Positions 42,188 through 50,210 of a DNA stretch of 64,000 nucleotides are shown in pieces. The notes under the pieces are model-generated. The model had not been told where the DNA came from and made no database searches. It was given only the letters and a program-made list of their open reading frames with translations. Both the position numbers and the translations under genes were made by a program. This DNA is from Micromonospora echinospora (GTDB taxonomy: Bacteria > Actinomycetota > Actinomycetes > Mycobacteriales > Micromonosporaceae). Location of the stretch: positions 3,870,001 to 3,934,000 of the forward strand of contig NZ_JACHJC010000001.1 in the NCBI RefSeq assembly GCF_014203425.1. The letters run 5' to 3'. How positions within the stretch are numbered: position 1 is the first letter of the stretch; each line of letters opens with the position of its first letter.

Positions 42188-42981
42188 CCCGGCACCGGCC
42201 CGGTCCGTCCCGCCCCCTCGGCGGGGCGGGCCGTCGGCGTCCGGGACACCGGCAGCCCGGCCCGCCGGGCCAGCCCGGCGAACGCGACGGCGTCCACGAT
42301 CGCCGCGCCGCCCGGGTCGTTGTTGAAGTAGACGTACGCCGGCTCGCCGCCGCCGAACGCCTCGGCCAGCCGGCGCGTCCAGCCGGCCAGCGCGGACCGG
42401 CCGTAGCGCGGCCACGGCCGGGCCCGGCCCTCGTGCAGCCGCAGGTAGCCGAAGTCGGTGGTGCGCCACAGCGGCGTGATCGGCCGGCTGAGCCGGTCGG
42501 CCCAGACCAGCGCGGCCCGGTGCCGTTCCAGCACCCGCCTCGTGTCGTCGGTCCACCACGATGGATGCCGTGGCTCGACCGCCACCCGAACGCCGGCCGG
42601 GAACCGGCGCAGCACGTCGGCGAGCGCGTCCGGGTCGGCGCGCAGCGTCGGCGGCAGCTGCACCAGCACCGGCCCGAGCCGGTCGCCCAGCCCGGACGCC
42701 CGGTCCAGGAACCGGGCCACCGGCTCGGCCGGGTCGCGCAGCCGCTTGACGTGGGTCAGGTAGCGGCTCATCTTCACCGCCACACAGAAGTCGCCGGGCG
42801 TACGTTCCCGCCACGCGACGAACGTGTCCCGCTCGGGCAGCCGGTAGAACGCGTTGTTCACCTCGACTGTGGCGAACCGCGAGGCGAAGTGCTCCAGCCA
42901 GCGCCGCTGCGGCAGCCCGGCCGGATAGAACCGCTCCCGCCAGTCCCGGTACTGCCAGCCCGACGTGCCGACCAGGATCAT
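42172..42981 (-). CDS. DUF72 domain protein, copy 2
   Basis: 269 aa. VGTSGWQYRDWRERFYPAGLPQRRWLEHFASRFATVEVNNAFYRLP, FCVAVKMSRYLTHVKRL, VLVQLPPTLRADPDAL, VAVEPRHPSWW and AYVYFNNDPGGAAI: the canonical YecE/DUF72 form, closer to the E. coli type than copy 1. Sits 9 bp downstream of the PIG-L gene, same strand, probably one operon. Confidence 0.9.
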   Translation of the reverse strand: MILVGTSGWQYRDWRERFYPAGLPQRRWLEHFASRFATVEVNNAFYRLPERDTFVAWRERTPGDFCVAVKMSRYLTHVKRLRDPAEPVARFLDRASGLGDRLGPVLVQLPPTLRADPDALADVLRRFPAGVRVAVEPRHPSWWTDDTRRVLERHRAALVWADRLSRPITPLWRTTDFGYLRLHEGRARPWPRYGRSALAGWTRRLAEAFGGGEPAYVYFNNDPGGAAIVDAVAFAGLARRAGLPVSRTPTARPAEGAGRTGPVPGQGMS

Positions 42982-42990
42982 CGCCGCGCC

Positions 42991-43734
42991 CTACTGAAGG
43001 TTGATCTGGAACACCTCGAACGTGGCGCCGAACCGCGCGCCGAGCCGGCTCCCGGCCGGGCGGGCCATGCCCTCCAGGAACTCCTCGGCGTCGAAACCGC
43101 CGTCGCCGAGCCCGCTCAGGTACGCCCCGTGCGCCCGCAGCGACGCCACGCCCTTGTCGAACGTGTCGGTCACGTCCACCCCGTGCCGAGCTGCCGGCGA
43201 CCCGGCCGCCCACACCTCGCGGACCCGCGACCACGGCTGCGTGCCGTCAGTGAGCTGCTCCGGGAAGATCCACCGGTTGCCGGCGTCGCGGACCGCGTCC
43301 AGCGTGGCCCGGCCGCAGGCGATGTGGTCGGCCTGGTTGAGCGCGTACGCCCCGTCCCAGGTCTCCCGGAAGTTGTTCGTCAGCACCACGTCCGGCCGGT
43401 GCCGGCGCACCACGGCGGCGATGGCCCGGCGCAGCGGCACGCCGTACTCCAGCAGCCCGTCGGGCAGGCCGAGGAACTCGACCACGGGCACCCCGACCAC
43501 GGCGGCGGAGGCACGCTGCTCCTCCTCGCGCACCACCCGGGCGCGCTCCGGCGCCATCCCGTCGATGCCCGCCTCACCGCTGGTCAGCAGGCAGTACACG
43601 ACCTCCTTGCCCTGGGCGGTCCAGCGCGCCACCGCGGCGGCGGCGCCGAACTCCAGGTCGTCGGGGTGCGCCACCACTGCGAGCGCCCGCTGCCAGTCCT
43701 CGGCCAGTGGGGTGAGCGGCTCCGGCTGCGTCAC
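42991..43734 (-). CDS. PIG-L/LmbE-family deacetylase
   Basis: 247 aa. Zinc motif VVAHPDDLEFG (about 22-32) with the catalytic Asp, and the later HIACGRATLDAV His. Family members remove N-acetyl groups from GlcNAc-type substrates (MshB, Mca, GlcNAc-PI). It is not next to msh genes, so the substrate is open. GTG 43734 chosen: GAGGAGG lies 5 nt upstream, better than the ATG at 43776. Confidence 0.88.
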   Translation of the reverse strand: MTQPEPLTPLAEDWQRALAVVAHPDDLEFGAAAAVARWTAQGKEVVYCLLTSGEAGIDGMAPERARVVREEEQRASAAVVGVPVVEFLGLPDGLLEYGVPLRRAIAAVVRRHRPDVVLTNNFRETWDGAYALNQADHIACGRATLDAVRDAGNRWIFPEQLTDGTQPWSRVREVWAAGSPAARHGVDVTDTFDKGVASLRAHGAYLSGLGDGGFDAEEFLEGMARPAGSRLGARFGATFEVFQINLQ

Positions 43735-43837
43735 GTGCGCCTCCTCGCGTCGTCCTCCCGCCATCCTGGCATCCACCCGTCCCGGCCGCTTGCCCCGCGA
43801 ACCGTCCGTACGGCGGCGTCCGGGCGTCTACCGTGTG

Positions 43838-43863
43838 GTTAGAGACGATCGGGCGTGGGGTAC
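43838..43863 (+). promoter_or_regulatory. Sigma-B-type promoter of repeat-peptide/JmjC operon
   Basis: GTTA at 43838-43841, 16-bp spacer, GGGTAC at 43858-43863 (or GGTT with 17). The first -35 base set deviates by one from GTTT. Predicted leader about 50 nt to ATG 43920. Confidence 0.5.
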
Positions 43864-43919
43864 CACCCGCTGCACACGGACCCCGGCACCACGCGGGGCG
43901 GCACACCGAGGGAGCACCC

Positions 43920-44222
43920 ATGGCATTGAACGACGACGACATCCAGAGCAGCGGCGGCAGCGGCCTGGAGGGCCCCGCCGACGGCGGTGCCACCCCGGGT
44001 CAGCACGACGGTGGCGCGGACGGCGGCGCGGAGGGGCCCGCTGACGGCGGCGCGACCCCGGGTCAGCACGACGGTGGCGCGGACGGCGGCGCGGAGGGCC
44101 CCGCTGACGGCGGCGCGACCCCGGGTCAGCACGACGGTGGCGCGGACGGCAGCGCGGAGGGCCCCGCCGACGGCGGCGCGACGCCCGGTCAGCACGACGG
44201 CGGCGCCGACGGCAGCGCCTGA
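43920..44222 (+). CDS. Acidic tandem-repeat peptide (16-aa leader + four 21-aa repeats)
   Basis: 100 aa: MALNDDDIQSSGGSGL followed by four repeats EGPADGGATPGQHDGGADG(G/S)A at nucleotides 43968-44030, 44031-44093, 44094-44156 and 44157-44219, filling the protein to its last residue. No Cys, aromatic, Lys or Arg; one His, one Gln, one Thr and two Pro per unit. Strongly acidic and surely disordered unless it binds metal. GGGAG precedes the ATG. It ends 3 bp before a JmjC hydroxylase gene, so a leader-plus-multicore substrate of that enzyme is the obvious hypothesis; no proof in sequence. Confidence 0.8.
   Translation: MALNDDDIQSSGGSGLEGPADGGATPGQHDGGADGGAEGPADGGATPGQHDGGADGGAEGPADGGATPGQHDGGADGSAEGPADGGATPGQHDGGADGSA
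43968..44219 (+). repeat. Four 63-bp in-frame tandem repeats
   Basis: Exact 63-bp period. Units 1-3 differ at only a few third positions; unit 4 has more synonymous changes (GCCCGGT for CCGGGT-type codons) and the last two units have Ser for Gly at position 20. Differences are mostly synonymous, so the protein repeat is under purifying selection or recent gene conversion. Confidence 0.9.
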
Positions 44223-44225
44223 CAC

Positions 44226-45500
44226 ATGAGCACGCACGTCGACCCGCCGGGTGGCCACGGCCGCCCGGCGGTTCCGCTTTCCGCCACCGAGGCGCTGGCC
44301 CGGTGCGTGGCAGTGGAGCCGGCCAAGTTCGCCGCCGACCACTGGGGGCGCAGCCCGCTGCTGTCCCGCGCCGCGGAGCTGCCCAACGCGTACGGCTTCA
44401 CCGACCTGCTCAGCCCCGCCGACGCCGACGAGCTGCTCAGCCGCCGCGGTCTGCGTACCCCGTTCCTGCGGGTCGCGAAGGACGGCCAGCTGGTGCCGGC
44501 GGCGCGCTACACCGGCGGCGGTGGCGCGGGCGCCGAGATCGGCGACCAGGTCCTCGACGACAAGGTGCTGGCGCTCTACGCCGACGGCGCCACGCTGGTG
44601 TTGCAGGGCCTGCACCGCACCTGGCCGGCGATCGTCGACTTCGCCCGCGACCTGGGCGCCGCGCTGGCCCAGCCGTTGCAGGTGAACGCCTACCTGACCC
44701 CGGCCGGCAGCCAGGGCTTCGCCACCCACTACGACACCCACGACGTGTTCGTGCTCCAGGTCGACGGACGCAAGCACTGGCGCATCCACCCGCCGGTGCT
44801 GGCCGACCCGCTGGAGCGCCAGCCCTGGGGCGGCCGGGCCGACGAGGTCTCCGCCACCGCCGACGGACGCCCCGAGCTGGACGTGGTGCTCGAACCGGGC
44901 GACGCGCTCTACCTGCCGCGCGGCTGGCTGCACAGCGCCCAGGCCCAGGAGTCCAGCTCACTGCACCTGACAGTGGGCATCCGGGCGCTGACCCGGTACA
45001 CGGTGGTCGAGGAACTGCTCGCGCTCGCCGCCGAGGACGCGCGGCTGCGCGCGAGCCTGCCGTTCGGGCTGGACCTGGCCGACCCGGACGCGATCGAGCC
45101 GGAGCTGACCGAGACGGTCGAGGCGCTGCGCGACTGGCTGCTGCGCGCCGACCCGGCGGCGGTGGCCGACCGGCTGCGCGCGCGGGTCTGGCCGGCCGCC
45201 CGGCCGGCGCCGATCCGGCCGCTGGCCCAGGCGCAGGCGCTGGCCCGGCTGAGCGCGGACAGCGAGGTCGCGGTGCGCGGCGGGCTGCGCTGGCAGCTCG
45301 TCCCGGCCGCCGACGGACGGGTGACGCTGCGGATGCCCGACCGGACGCTCACCCTGCCCGGCACCTGCGAGGCGGCGCTGCGCGCCCTGCTCACCGGCGA
45401 GGTGACGAGGGTCGGTGACCTGCCCGGCCTCGACGACGACGCCGACCGCCTGGTGCTGGCCCGCCGCCTCCTCAAGGAGGCGGTCCTCGTCCCCGCCTGA
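44226..45500 (+). CDS. JmjC-domain cupin hydroxylase (ROX/NO66/MINA-like)
   Basis: 424 aa. Fe(II)/2-oxoglutarate JmjC core at about 120-245: NAYLTPAGSQGFATHYDTHDVFVLQVDGRKHWRIH gives H168-x-D170, Lys183 as a likely 2OG contact, and GDALYLPRGWLHSA gives distal H236. C-terminal dimerisation and winged-helix regions (about 250-424) follow, as in bacterial YcfD/RoxA and human NO66/MINA53, which hydroxylate Arg or His of ribosomal proteins. ATG three bases after the repeat-peptide stop. The neighbour suggests a dedicated peptide substrate rather than, or besides, a ribosomal protein. Confidence 0.9.
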   Translation: MSTHVDPPGGHGRPAVPLSATEALARCVAVEPAKFAADHWGRSPLLSRAAELPNAYGFTDLLSPADADELLSRRGLRTPFLRVAKDGQLVPAARYTGGGGAGAEIGDQVLDDKVLALYADGATLVLQGLHRTWPAIVDFARDLGAALAQPLQVNAYLTPAGSQGFATHYDTHDVFVLQVDGRKHWRIHPPVLADPLERQPWGGRADEVSATADGRPELDVVLEPGDALYLPRGWLHSAQAQESSSLHLTVGIRALTRYTVVEELLALAAEDARLRASLPFGLDLADPDAIEPELTETVEALRDWLLRADPAAVADRLRARVWPAARPAPIRPLAQAQALARLSADSEVAVRGGLRWQLVPAADGRVTLRMPDRTLTLPGTCEAALRALLTGEVTRVGDLPGLDDDADRLVLARRLLKEAVLVPA

Positions 45501-45522
45501 CCGGCGCGATCATGAGGCGGAC

Positions 45523-45551
45523 CGGCGGCGCGACGGCGTGTCGCGCCGCCG
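45523..45551. terminator. Bidirectional hairpin terminator between JmjC and FtsK operons
   Basis: Perfect 12-bp stem CGGCGGCGCGAC (45523-45534) / 45540-45551 between convergent stops. The preceding GATCATGAGGCGG (45507-45519) looks like a degenerate half of the GATCATGA repeats. Confidence 0.75.
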
Positions 45552-45555
45552 ACGG

Positions 45556-46227
45556 TCAGCGGGTGTAGGTCACCGTGAGCAGCAGGACGGTCGTGACCAG
45601 GCCGGAGACGGCCACCAGAATCATCGGGCGCGGTGTCAGCACCGCGTGCCGCCGGTCGGCCAGCAGGCGGGCCGGCGCCAGCCCGATCACCGGGCCGAGC
45701 AGCGTCACCACGAGCGCCAGCACCGGCAGGCCCACCGCCAGGTCACCGCTGGAACCGGCCGCGAGGGCCCGCGCCGCCACCCCCAGCGCGTACGCCACCA
45801 GCGCGCCGCCGATCCCGCACGCGACGAGCAGCGGGTTCACCGAACCGGGCAGCTCGCCCGGCGCTCCGGTCCGCTCCAGCAGCTCCCGGACCGCCCGCAG
45901 CAGCGGCACCGGGTCACCGGCGGCGCCGCGAACCGGGCCGGGCGGGTCGCCCAGCCGCCGGGCGCTCATGCCGAGCCGGGCCCGCAACTGCGTCCACAGG
46001 TGAGTGGCCTCGCCGTCGACGCGCTCCACCATCCGGGACGCCTCGGCCACCTCCGCCTCGGCCTGCCGGACCTGCTCGGCCGCCTCGGCCACCGCCCGGT
46101 CGGCGGCGGCCACCTGCTGCGCGTACCAGGTGTGCGCCTCGGCCCGCTGGGCGGACACCCGGGCGGTCAGCTCGGCCAGCCGCCGGATGTGCGCGTGGTA
46201 CGTCTCACTGGTAACCGGTTCGTTCAT
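45556..46227 (-). CDS. Coiled-coil protein with C-terminal membrane helices (FtsK operon gene 4)
   Basis: 223 aa. Residues about 10-75 form a coiled coil (LTARVSAQRAEAHTWYAQQVAAADRAVAEAAEQVRQAEAEVAEASRMVERV); the C-terminal part has three or four membrane segments (SVNPLLVACGIGGALVAYALGVAARAL, VGLPVLALVVTLLGPVIGL, ILVAVSGLVTTVLLLTV). ATG overlaps the FtsK stop (ATGA). Possibly the membrane anchor of the ATPase complex. Family not recognised. Confidence 0.72.
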   Translation of the reverse strand: MNEPVTSETYHAHIRRLAELTARVSAQRAEAHTWYAQQVAAADRAVAEAAEQVRQAEAEVAEASRMVERVDGEATHLWTQLRARLGMSARRLGDPPGPVRGAAGDPVPLLRAVRELLERTGAPGELPGSVNPLLVACGIGGALVAYALGVAARALAAGSSGDLAVGLPVLALVVTLLGPVIGLAPARLLADRRHAVLTPRPMILVAVSGLVTTVLLLTVTYTR

Positions 46228-48896
46228 CGGGAGGGACCATAAGGGATGATCACCTGTCCGGTGCGGTGCACCGCCCGGTCGAAGTAGAGACCGCGCCACG
46301 GCCGGGGATACCAGTCCGGCCCGCCGCTGCCCGGATACAGCGAGGAGCCCAGCTCACCGCCCTGCACGTCGAGCGCCACCCAGGCGCCGATCTGGTCCGT
46401 GCGCGCGCCCGCGCCGCCCAGGTCCACGCGCATCCGGGCCACGCCCCGCCACCACGCCAGCACGTGCGTGCGCCGCTCCGGCCCGTCGTGCAGGATCCGG
46501 CGCAGCTGCTCCAGCCCGGTCCGCGTACCGGCCTTGCCGGCCAGCGCCGCCGCGGCCGCGTCCACCGCGTACAGCAGCAGGAAGTGCGGGGTACGCGACG
46601 CGCCCGGCGCGCCCAGCCCGTCGCCCACCTCGGCCATCAGCTCCGGCACGGTCTCCTCGTCGTACCAGGAGGCGTCCCCGGCCAGATCCTCGTACAGGGC
46701 GCGGGCGGCCGGGTCGGCGTCCGGGTCCAGGCAGGCGATGGAGAAGCGGGCCGCGCCGGGCTGGTACTGCCGGGCCAGCGAGCGGGCGGCGGCGTCCAGC
46801 ACCGCGCACGCCTCGTCCACCCGGGTGCCCAGCACCGCCAGGTTGCGGCCCGGGGCGCGGGGCAGCCGCAGCGACGCCGAACGGGACTGCACGTCGATGA
46901 TCTCGCCGAGCAACGCCACCGGGTTGCGTGGGACGCCCTGCTCGGGCGCGGTCAGCGCGCGGAAGTCCGGCGCGTCGGCCAGCTTCGGGATCGCGTCGCC
47001 GTCGAAGAGCCGGGCCGGCGCGGCGTCCTGCGGGCGCATCCGCCACAGCCGGTGCTGAAGCTCGCTCCACGTCTCCCAGTCGCTCGCCGACGGGATCCGG
47101 GCCACCTCGTTCCCCTCGGCCAGGCCCGACTCGGCGTTGATGACCGCGTGGTGCCGGGGCAGCGACTGCGCCGCGTCGTTGCGCTCGGCCAGGATGCGCA
47201 GCGCCTTCGGCATCGCGATCCGCAGCGTGAACTGGGCGACCAGCGCGGGCCGCCCCCACAGCGCCTCGATGCCGCGCACGTCCTGCGAGGCGAGCACCAG
47301 GTGGATGCCCTGCGACCGGCCCCGCCGGGCCAGGTCCTCCAGCAGGTCGGCGGCCTCGCGGGCGACCACGTCCCGCCCGGCGAGCAGCGCCTGGAACTCG
47401 TCCACCACCGCCACGATGCGCGGCCAGTGCCCGTCCGGGTCCACCGCGCGCAGCTCGGCCAGCTTGGTGACCTCGTGTTTCTTCGCCGCGTCGGCGCGTC
47501 GGCGCAGCTCCTCGGCGAGGAAGCGCAGCAGCGCCAGGCCGAACTCCCGGTCGGTGTTGACGTTGATGCCGACCAGCCGCATGTGCGGCAGCCAGCTCGG
47601 ATCGCGGCGGCCCTGCGCGAACCGGGCGAAGGACACGCCCTCCTTGAAGTCCAGCAGATAGAACTCCAGCTCGGCGGGGGAGTAGCGGGCCGCGAGCGCG
47701 CCGATCCAGGCGAAGATCAGATTGGTCTTGCCGGTGCCGGACGGGCCGCCGATCAACGCGTGCGGCGGGTAGTCGCCGAGCGTGAGCAGCACCTGCCGCC
47801 CGTGCGGGCCCTCGCCGACCGGCGCGCTGAGTCCGTGCGCCGAGTCCTCCCGCCAGTACTCGTCCGGCGGCGGGAGCAGGTCGGTGAAGGGCGTCGGGGG
47901 AGGGCCGGCGGCGACCCGGGAGGCGACAGTACGGCAGGTCTCGGTGACCAGCGCGGGCGGCGGCGGGGCGTCGAGCACGACCGGCAACCCGGCCACCCGG
48001 GCGTCGTCCGGCTCCACCGCGATCCGGACGACCGTCGGGTCGTCGGGCAGCTCGATGCCGCGGACCACCAGATGCACGCCGCACGCCGCGCCGGTGCGTA
48101 CCACCCGGTCGAGCTGGCCGCGCTCGTGCCGGGACAGCTCGTCGCCGCCGAGCAGCACCGCCACCCGCCACGGCTCCGGGCGGCGTCCGGTCGCGGCGGC
48201 CAGCTCGCGCAGCGAGCCGTACTCACCGGCGAGCACCGTGGCGTTGATCCGGCGGATCTGCTCCACCAGGTCGTCCAGCAGCCGGCCCAGGCCACCCGGC
48301 CCGACGAACGTGAGCAGGCCGGCGGTGCCGAGCGGGGCGAACCCGGCCAGACCGCCGCCCAGGTGCTCCGGGTCGTACCCGTACAGCCGCACCGCGCCCG
48401 GGTCGGCGCGGCCGACCGAGCGCAGCAGCAGCGCGGGCACCACAGTGGCCAGCCCGGCACGGTCGCCGCCGGCCAGGTGCGCGTGCCCGGCGTCCAGCAG
48501 CGGGACCAGCGCCGGCACCGGCTCCGCGCCGTCCAGGCGTACCGTGCCCACGCGCAACGCGCCGGGCGGCTCGGCCCGGCCGGCGGGCGTGGCCTGCCAG
48601 CGGTCCCAGGGCGCGGACGCCGCGCCGGGCGCCTCCCGCTGCGCCGCGGCGGCGGCCCGGCGGGCCAGCTCCGCCAGACGGGCGGTGTGCCGGGCGTCGA
48701 TCTCGGCCAGGCGGCGGTCGCGGGCAGTGCCCACCCGGGCGGGCACTGCGGCGGCGGCCCGGCGGGTACGCGCCAGCCGCTCCCGGCTCGCGGTCAGCTC
48801 CGCCTCGGCGGCGGCGAGCCGGGTACGGGTGGCGCCCAGGGCCTCGGAGAGCATCCCCCGGACCCGCGTCACCAGTTGCGTGCGGACGTCAGCCAC
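46224..48896 (-). CDS. FtsK/SpoIIIE-type ATPase with N-terminal coiled coil
   Basis: 890 aa. Residues 1-90 are coiled coil (MLSEALGATRTRLAAAEAELTASRERLART...). An FtsK/SpoIIIE domain has Walker A GGPSGTGKTN (about 379-388) and Walker B RIVAVVDEFQALL (about 487-499), with a sensor-type LVLASQDVRG. The C-terminal third looks like a second, degenerate ATPase domain: NLAVLGTRVDEACAVLDAA in place of a P-loop and HFLLLYAVDAAA in place of Walker B. One active plus degenerate domains recalls EccC of type VII secretion. No membrane helices and no DNA-binding gamma domain. GTG start overlaps the upstream stop. Confidence 0.85.
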   Translation of the reverse strand: MADVRTQLVTRVRGMLSEALGATRTRLAAAEAELTASRERLARTRRAAAAVPARVGTARDRRLAEIDARHTARLAELARRAAAAAQREAPGAASAPWDRWQATPAGRAEPPGALRVGTVRLDGAEPVPALVPLLDAGHAHLAGGDRAGLATVVPALLLRSVGRADPGAVRLYGYDPEHLGGGLAGFAPLGTAGLLTFVGPGGLGRLLDDLVEQIRRINATVLAGEYGSLRELAAATGRRPEPWRVAVLLGGDELSRHERGQLDRVVRTGAACGVHLVVRGIELPDDPTVVRIAVEPDDARVAGLPVVLDAPPPPALVTETCRTVASRVAAGPPPTPFTDLLPPPDEYWREDSAHGLSAPVGEGPHGRQVLLTLGDYPPHALIGGPSGTGKTNLIFAWIGALAARYSPAELEFYLLDFKEGVSFARFAQGRRDPSWLPHMRLVGINVNTDREFGLALLRFLAEELRRRADAAKKHEVTKLAELRAVDPDGHWPRIVAVVDEFQALLAGRDVVAREAADLLEDLARRGRSQGIHLVLASQDVRGIEALWGRPALVAQFTLRIAMPKALRILAERNDAAQSLPRHHAVINAESGLAEGNEVARIPSASDWETWSELQHRLWRMRPQDAAPARLFDGDAIPKLADAPDFRALTAPEQGVPRNPVALLGEIIDVQSRSASLRLPRAPGRNLAVLGTRVDEACAVLDAAARSLARQYQPGAARFSIACLDPDADPAARALYEDLAGDASWYDEETVPELMAEVGDGLGAPGASRTPHFLLLYAVDAAAAALAGKAGTRTGLEQLRRILHDGPERRTHVLAWWRGVARMRVDLGGAGARTDQIGAWVALDVQGGELGSSLYPGSGGPDWYPRPWRGLYFDRAVHRTGQVIIPYGPSR

Positions 48897-49767
48897 GGGA
48901 CGTCTCCCGTTCGTCGGTGTCCTTCGGCAGGTCCCGGCCGAGCCGGTCGAGCAGCACCCCGGTGAGCACGCCGGCGGTGACCGCCGGGTCGGCCGCGTGC
49001 GGCTGCTCCGCGTCGTCGTCGCGGCGCGGCGGGGGCATCCGGCACACCCGGGTCAGCAGCGTGTCCAGCACCGGCCGCGGCAGCCCGGGCAGCAGGTCAC
49101 GGACCCGGGAGTCCAGCGCGCCGCGCAGCCGGGGCAGGTCGTCCGCGCGGGGCGGATGGCCGAGCAGCTCACCGGCCAGCTCGCGCAGCAGCGGCGGGGC
49201 GATCGCGGCCAGCCCCAGCCCGACGTCGGCGTGCGCGGCGCGCAGCTCGCGGTGCAGCCGGTCCCGGTCACCGGAGCGGACCCCGGCGACCACCCGGCGC
49301 AGCAGCTCACGGGAGTCCCCGACGCGCTCCTCCGGCTCGTCCGGCGTCCCCTCCCGGCCGCCGGTCAGCTCCGCCACCCGCACCGCCCACCAGCGCCGTA
49401 CCGCGGGCTGCTCGCCCGGCTCGGGGGTCGCGCCGGGCGCGGGCGGGTCGTCGCCGCGCGGCGTGTCGTGCCGGGGCCGCCGCTCGCCCGGTGGCGGCGG
49501 TGGCGCGCCGTCGGGGGCGAGCCCGATCGCGGCCAGGTACGCGGCGAGCTGCTCCTGCGCCACGCGCAGCGCGTAGCCGGCGGTCTCGGCGTGCTCGGTG
49601 GCCGAGGACAGCTCCGGCACCCCCATCGGGTCGGCCGACTCCTGACGCACCCAGCGCAGCCGCTCCTGCGCCTGGCCGAGCTTCTCCAGCGCGGCGGCGA
49701 GCTGCGCCAGCGGCAGGTCCTCGGTGGCGGCGCGGACCTGCGCGCCGATGTCCTCGACGATGGACAC
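48889..49767 (-). CDS. Hypothetical protein, helical N terminus and Pro-rich linker (FtsK operon gene 2)
   Basis: 292 aa. Residues 1-80 are helical (VRAATEDLPLAQLAAALEKLGQAQERLRWVRQE...ATEHAETAGYALRVAQEQLAAYLAAIGL), then a Pro/Arg/Asp-rich linker (APPPPPGERRPRHDTPRG) and a helical C-terminal domain (about 140-280). I do not recognise the family. GTG 49767 has GAGG 8 nt upstream and lies 8 bp after the small gene's stop; its own stop overlaps the FtsK start (GTGGCTGA). Confidence 0.68.
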   Translation of the reverse strand: MSIVEDIGAQVRAATEDLPLAQLAAALEKLGQAQERLRWVRQESADPMGVPELSSATEHAETAGYALRVAQEQLAAYLAAIGLAPDGAPPPPPGERRPRHDTPRGDDPPAPGATPEPGEQPAVRRWWAVRVAELTGGREGTPDEPEERVGDSRELLRRVVAGVRSGDRDRLHRELRAAHADVGLGLAAIAPPLLRELAGELLGHPPRADDLPRLRGALDSRVRDLLPGLPRPVLDTLLTRVCRMPPPRRDDDAEQPHAADPAVTAGVLTGVLLDRLGRDLPKDTDERETSRG

Positions 49768-49775
49768 GGCCGGCC

Positions 49776-50036
49776 TCAGAGCGTCGCGACGTAGAGCTGT
49801 GCCTGCTCGACCGCGACGAGTGTCGCGGCGAGGCACTCCTCCAGCTCCTGGCTGGCCTGTGTCAGCGAGGCCTGGGCCGCCTCGACCGTCTCGTGGCCGC
49901 TGCCCTCCAGCGCGCCGGCCAGGGTCTGCTGTGCCTCGGCCAGCTTCTCGCCCGCTGCCTGCACCGCTGTCTGGCCGTCACCGATCTGCTGGAGCGCGAC
50001 ATCGATGGCGGCCTTCAGCTCGGCGACGCTCGCCAC
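49776..50036 (-). CDS. WXG100-sized helical-hairpin protein (FtsK operon gene 1)
   Basis: 86 aa, almost wholly helical with a Gly turn in the middle: VAELKAAIDVALQQIGDGQTAVQAAGEKLAEAQQTLAGAL, then EGSGHE, then TVEAAQASLTQASQELEECLAATLVAVEQAQLYVATL. Size and hairpin pattern are those of ESAT-6/WXG100 proteins, but there is no W-x-G at the turn and no C-terminal YxxxD/E. GTG 50036 has AGGAGG 4 nt upstream. Probable partner or substrate of the FtsK-type ATPase. Confidence 0.75.
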   Translation of the reverse strand: MASVAELKAAIDVALQQIGDGQTAVQAAGEKLAEAQQTLAGALEGSGHETVEAAQASLTQASQELEECLAATLVAVEQAQLYVATL

Positions 50037-50210
50037 GGAACCTCCTGGGGGCAAAAGAGATCTCCATTACAACCCATCGGAACGAGTGGACGAACATCCA
50101 CCCTCGCCCCGTTGCGACCCGCGTGTCCGGTTCCCGCCCTGACGTGCGCGAAGACCTCGCCGTCGGTCCCGCCGGCGGGCCCGCCGGTCCCGTGGACGGA
50201 ACCGGATGAT

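Noticed and set aside
43968..44219. Regular repeats resembling a CRISPR or minisatellite
   Set aside because: The 63-bp units are contiguous with no spacers, in frame, and end at a stop codon; coding repeat.
45556..50036. Complete type VII (ESX) secretion locus
   Set aside because: No EccB, EccD, EccE, mycosin or WXG motif; only an FtsK-type ATPase and helical-hairpin protein are present.
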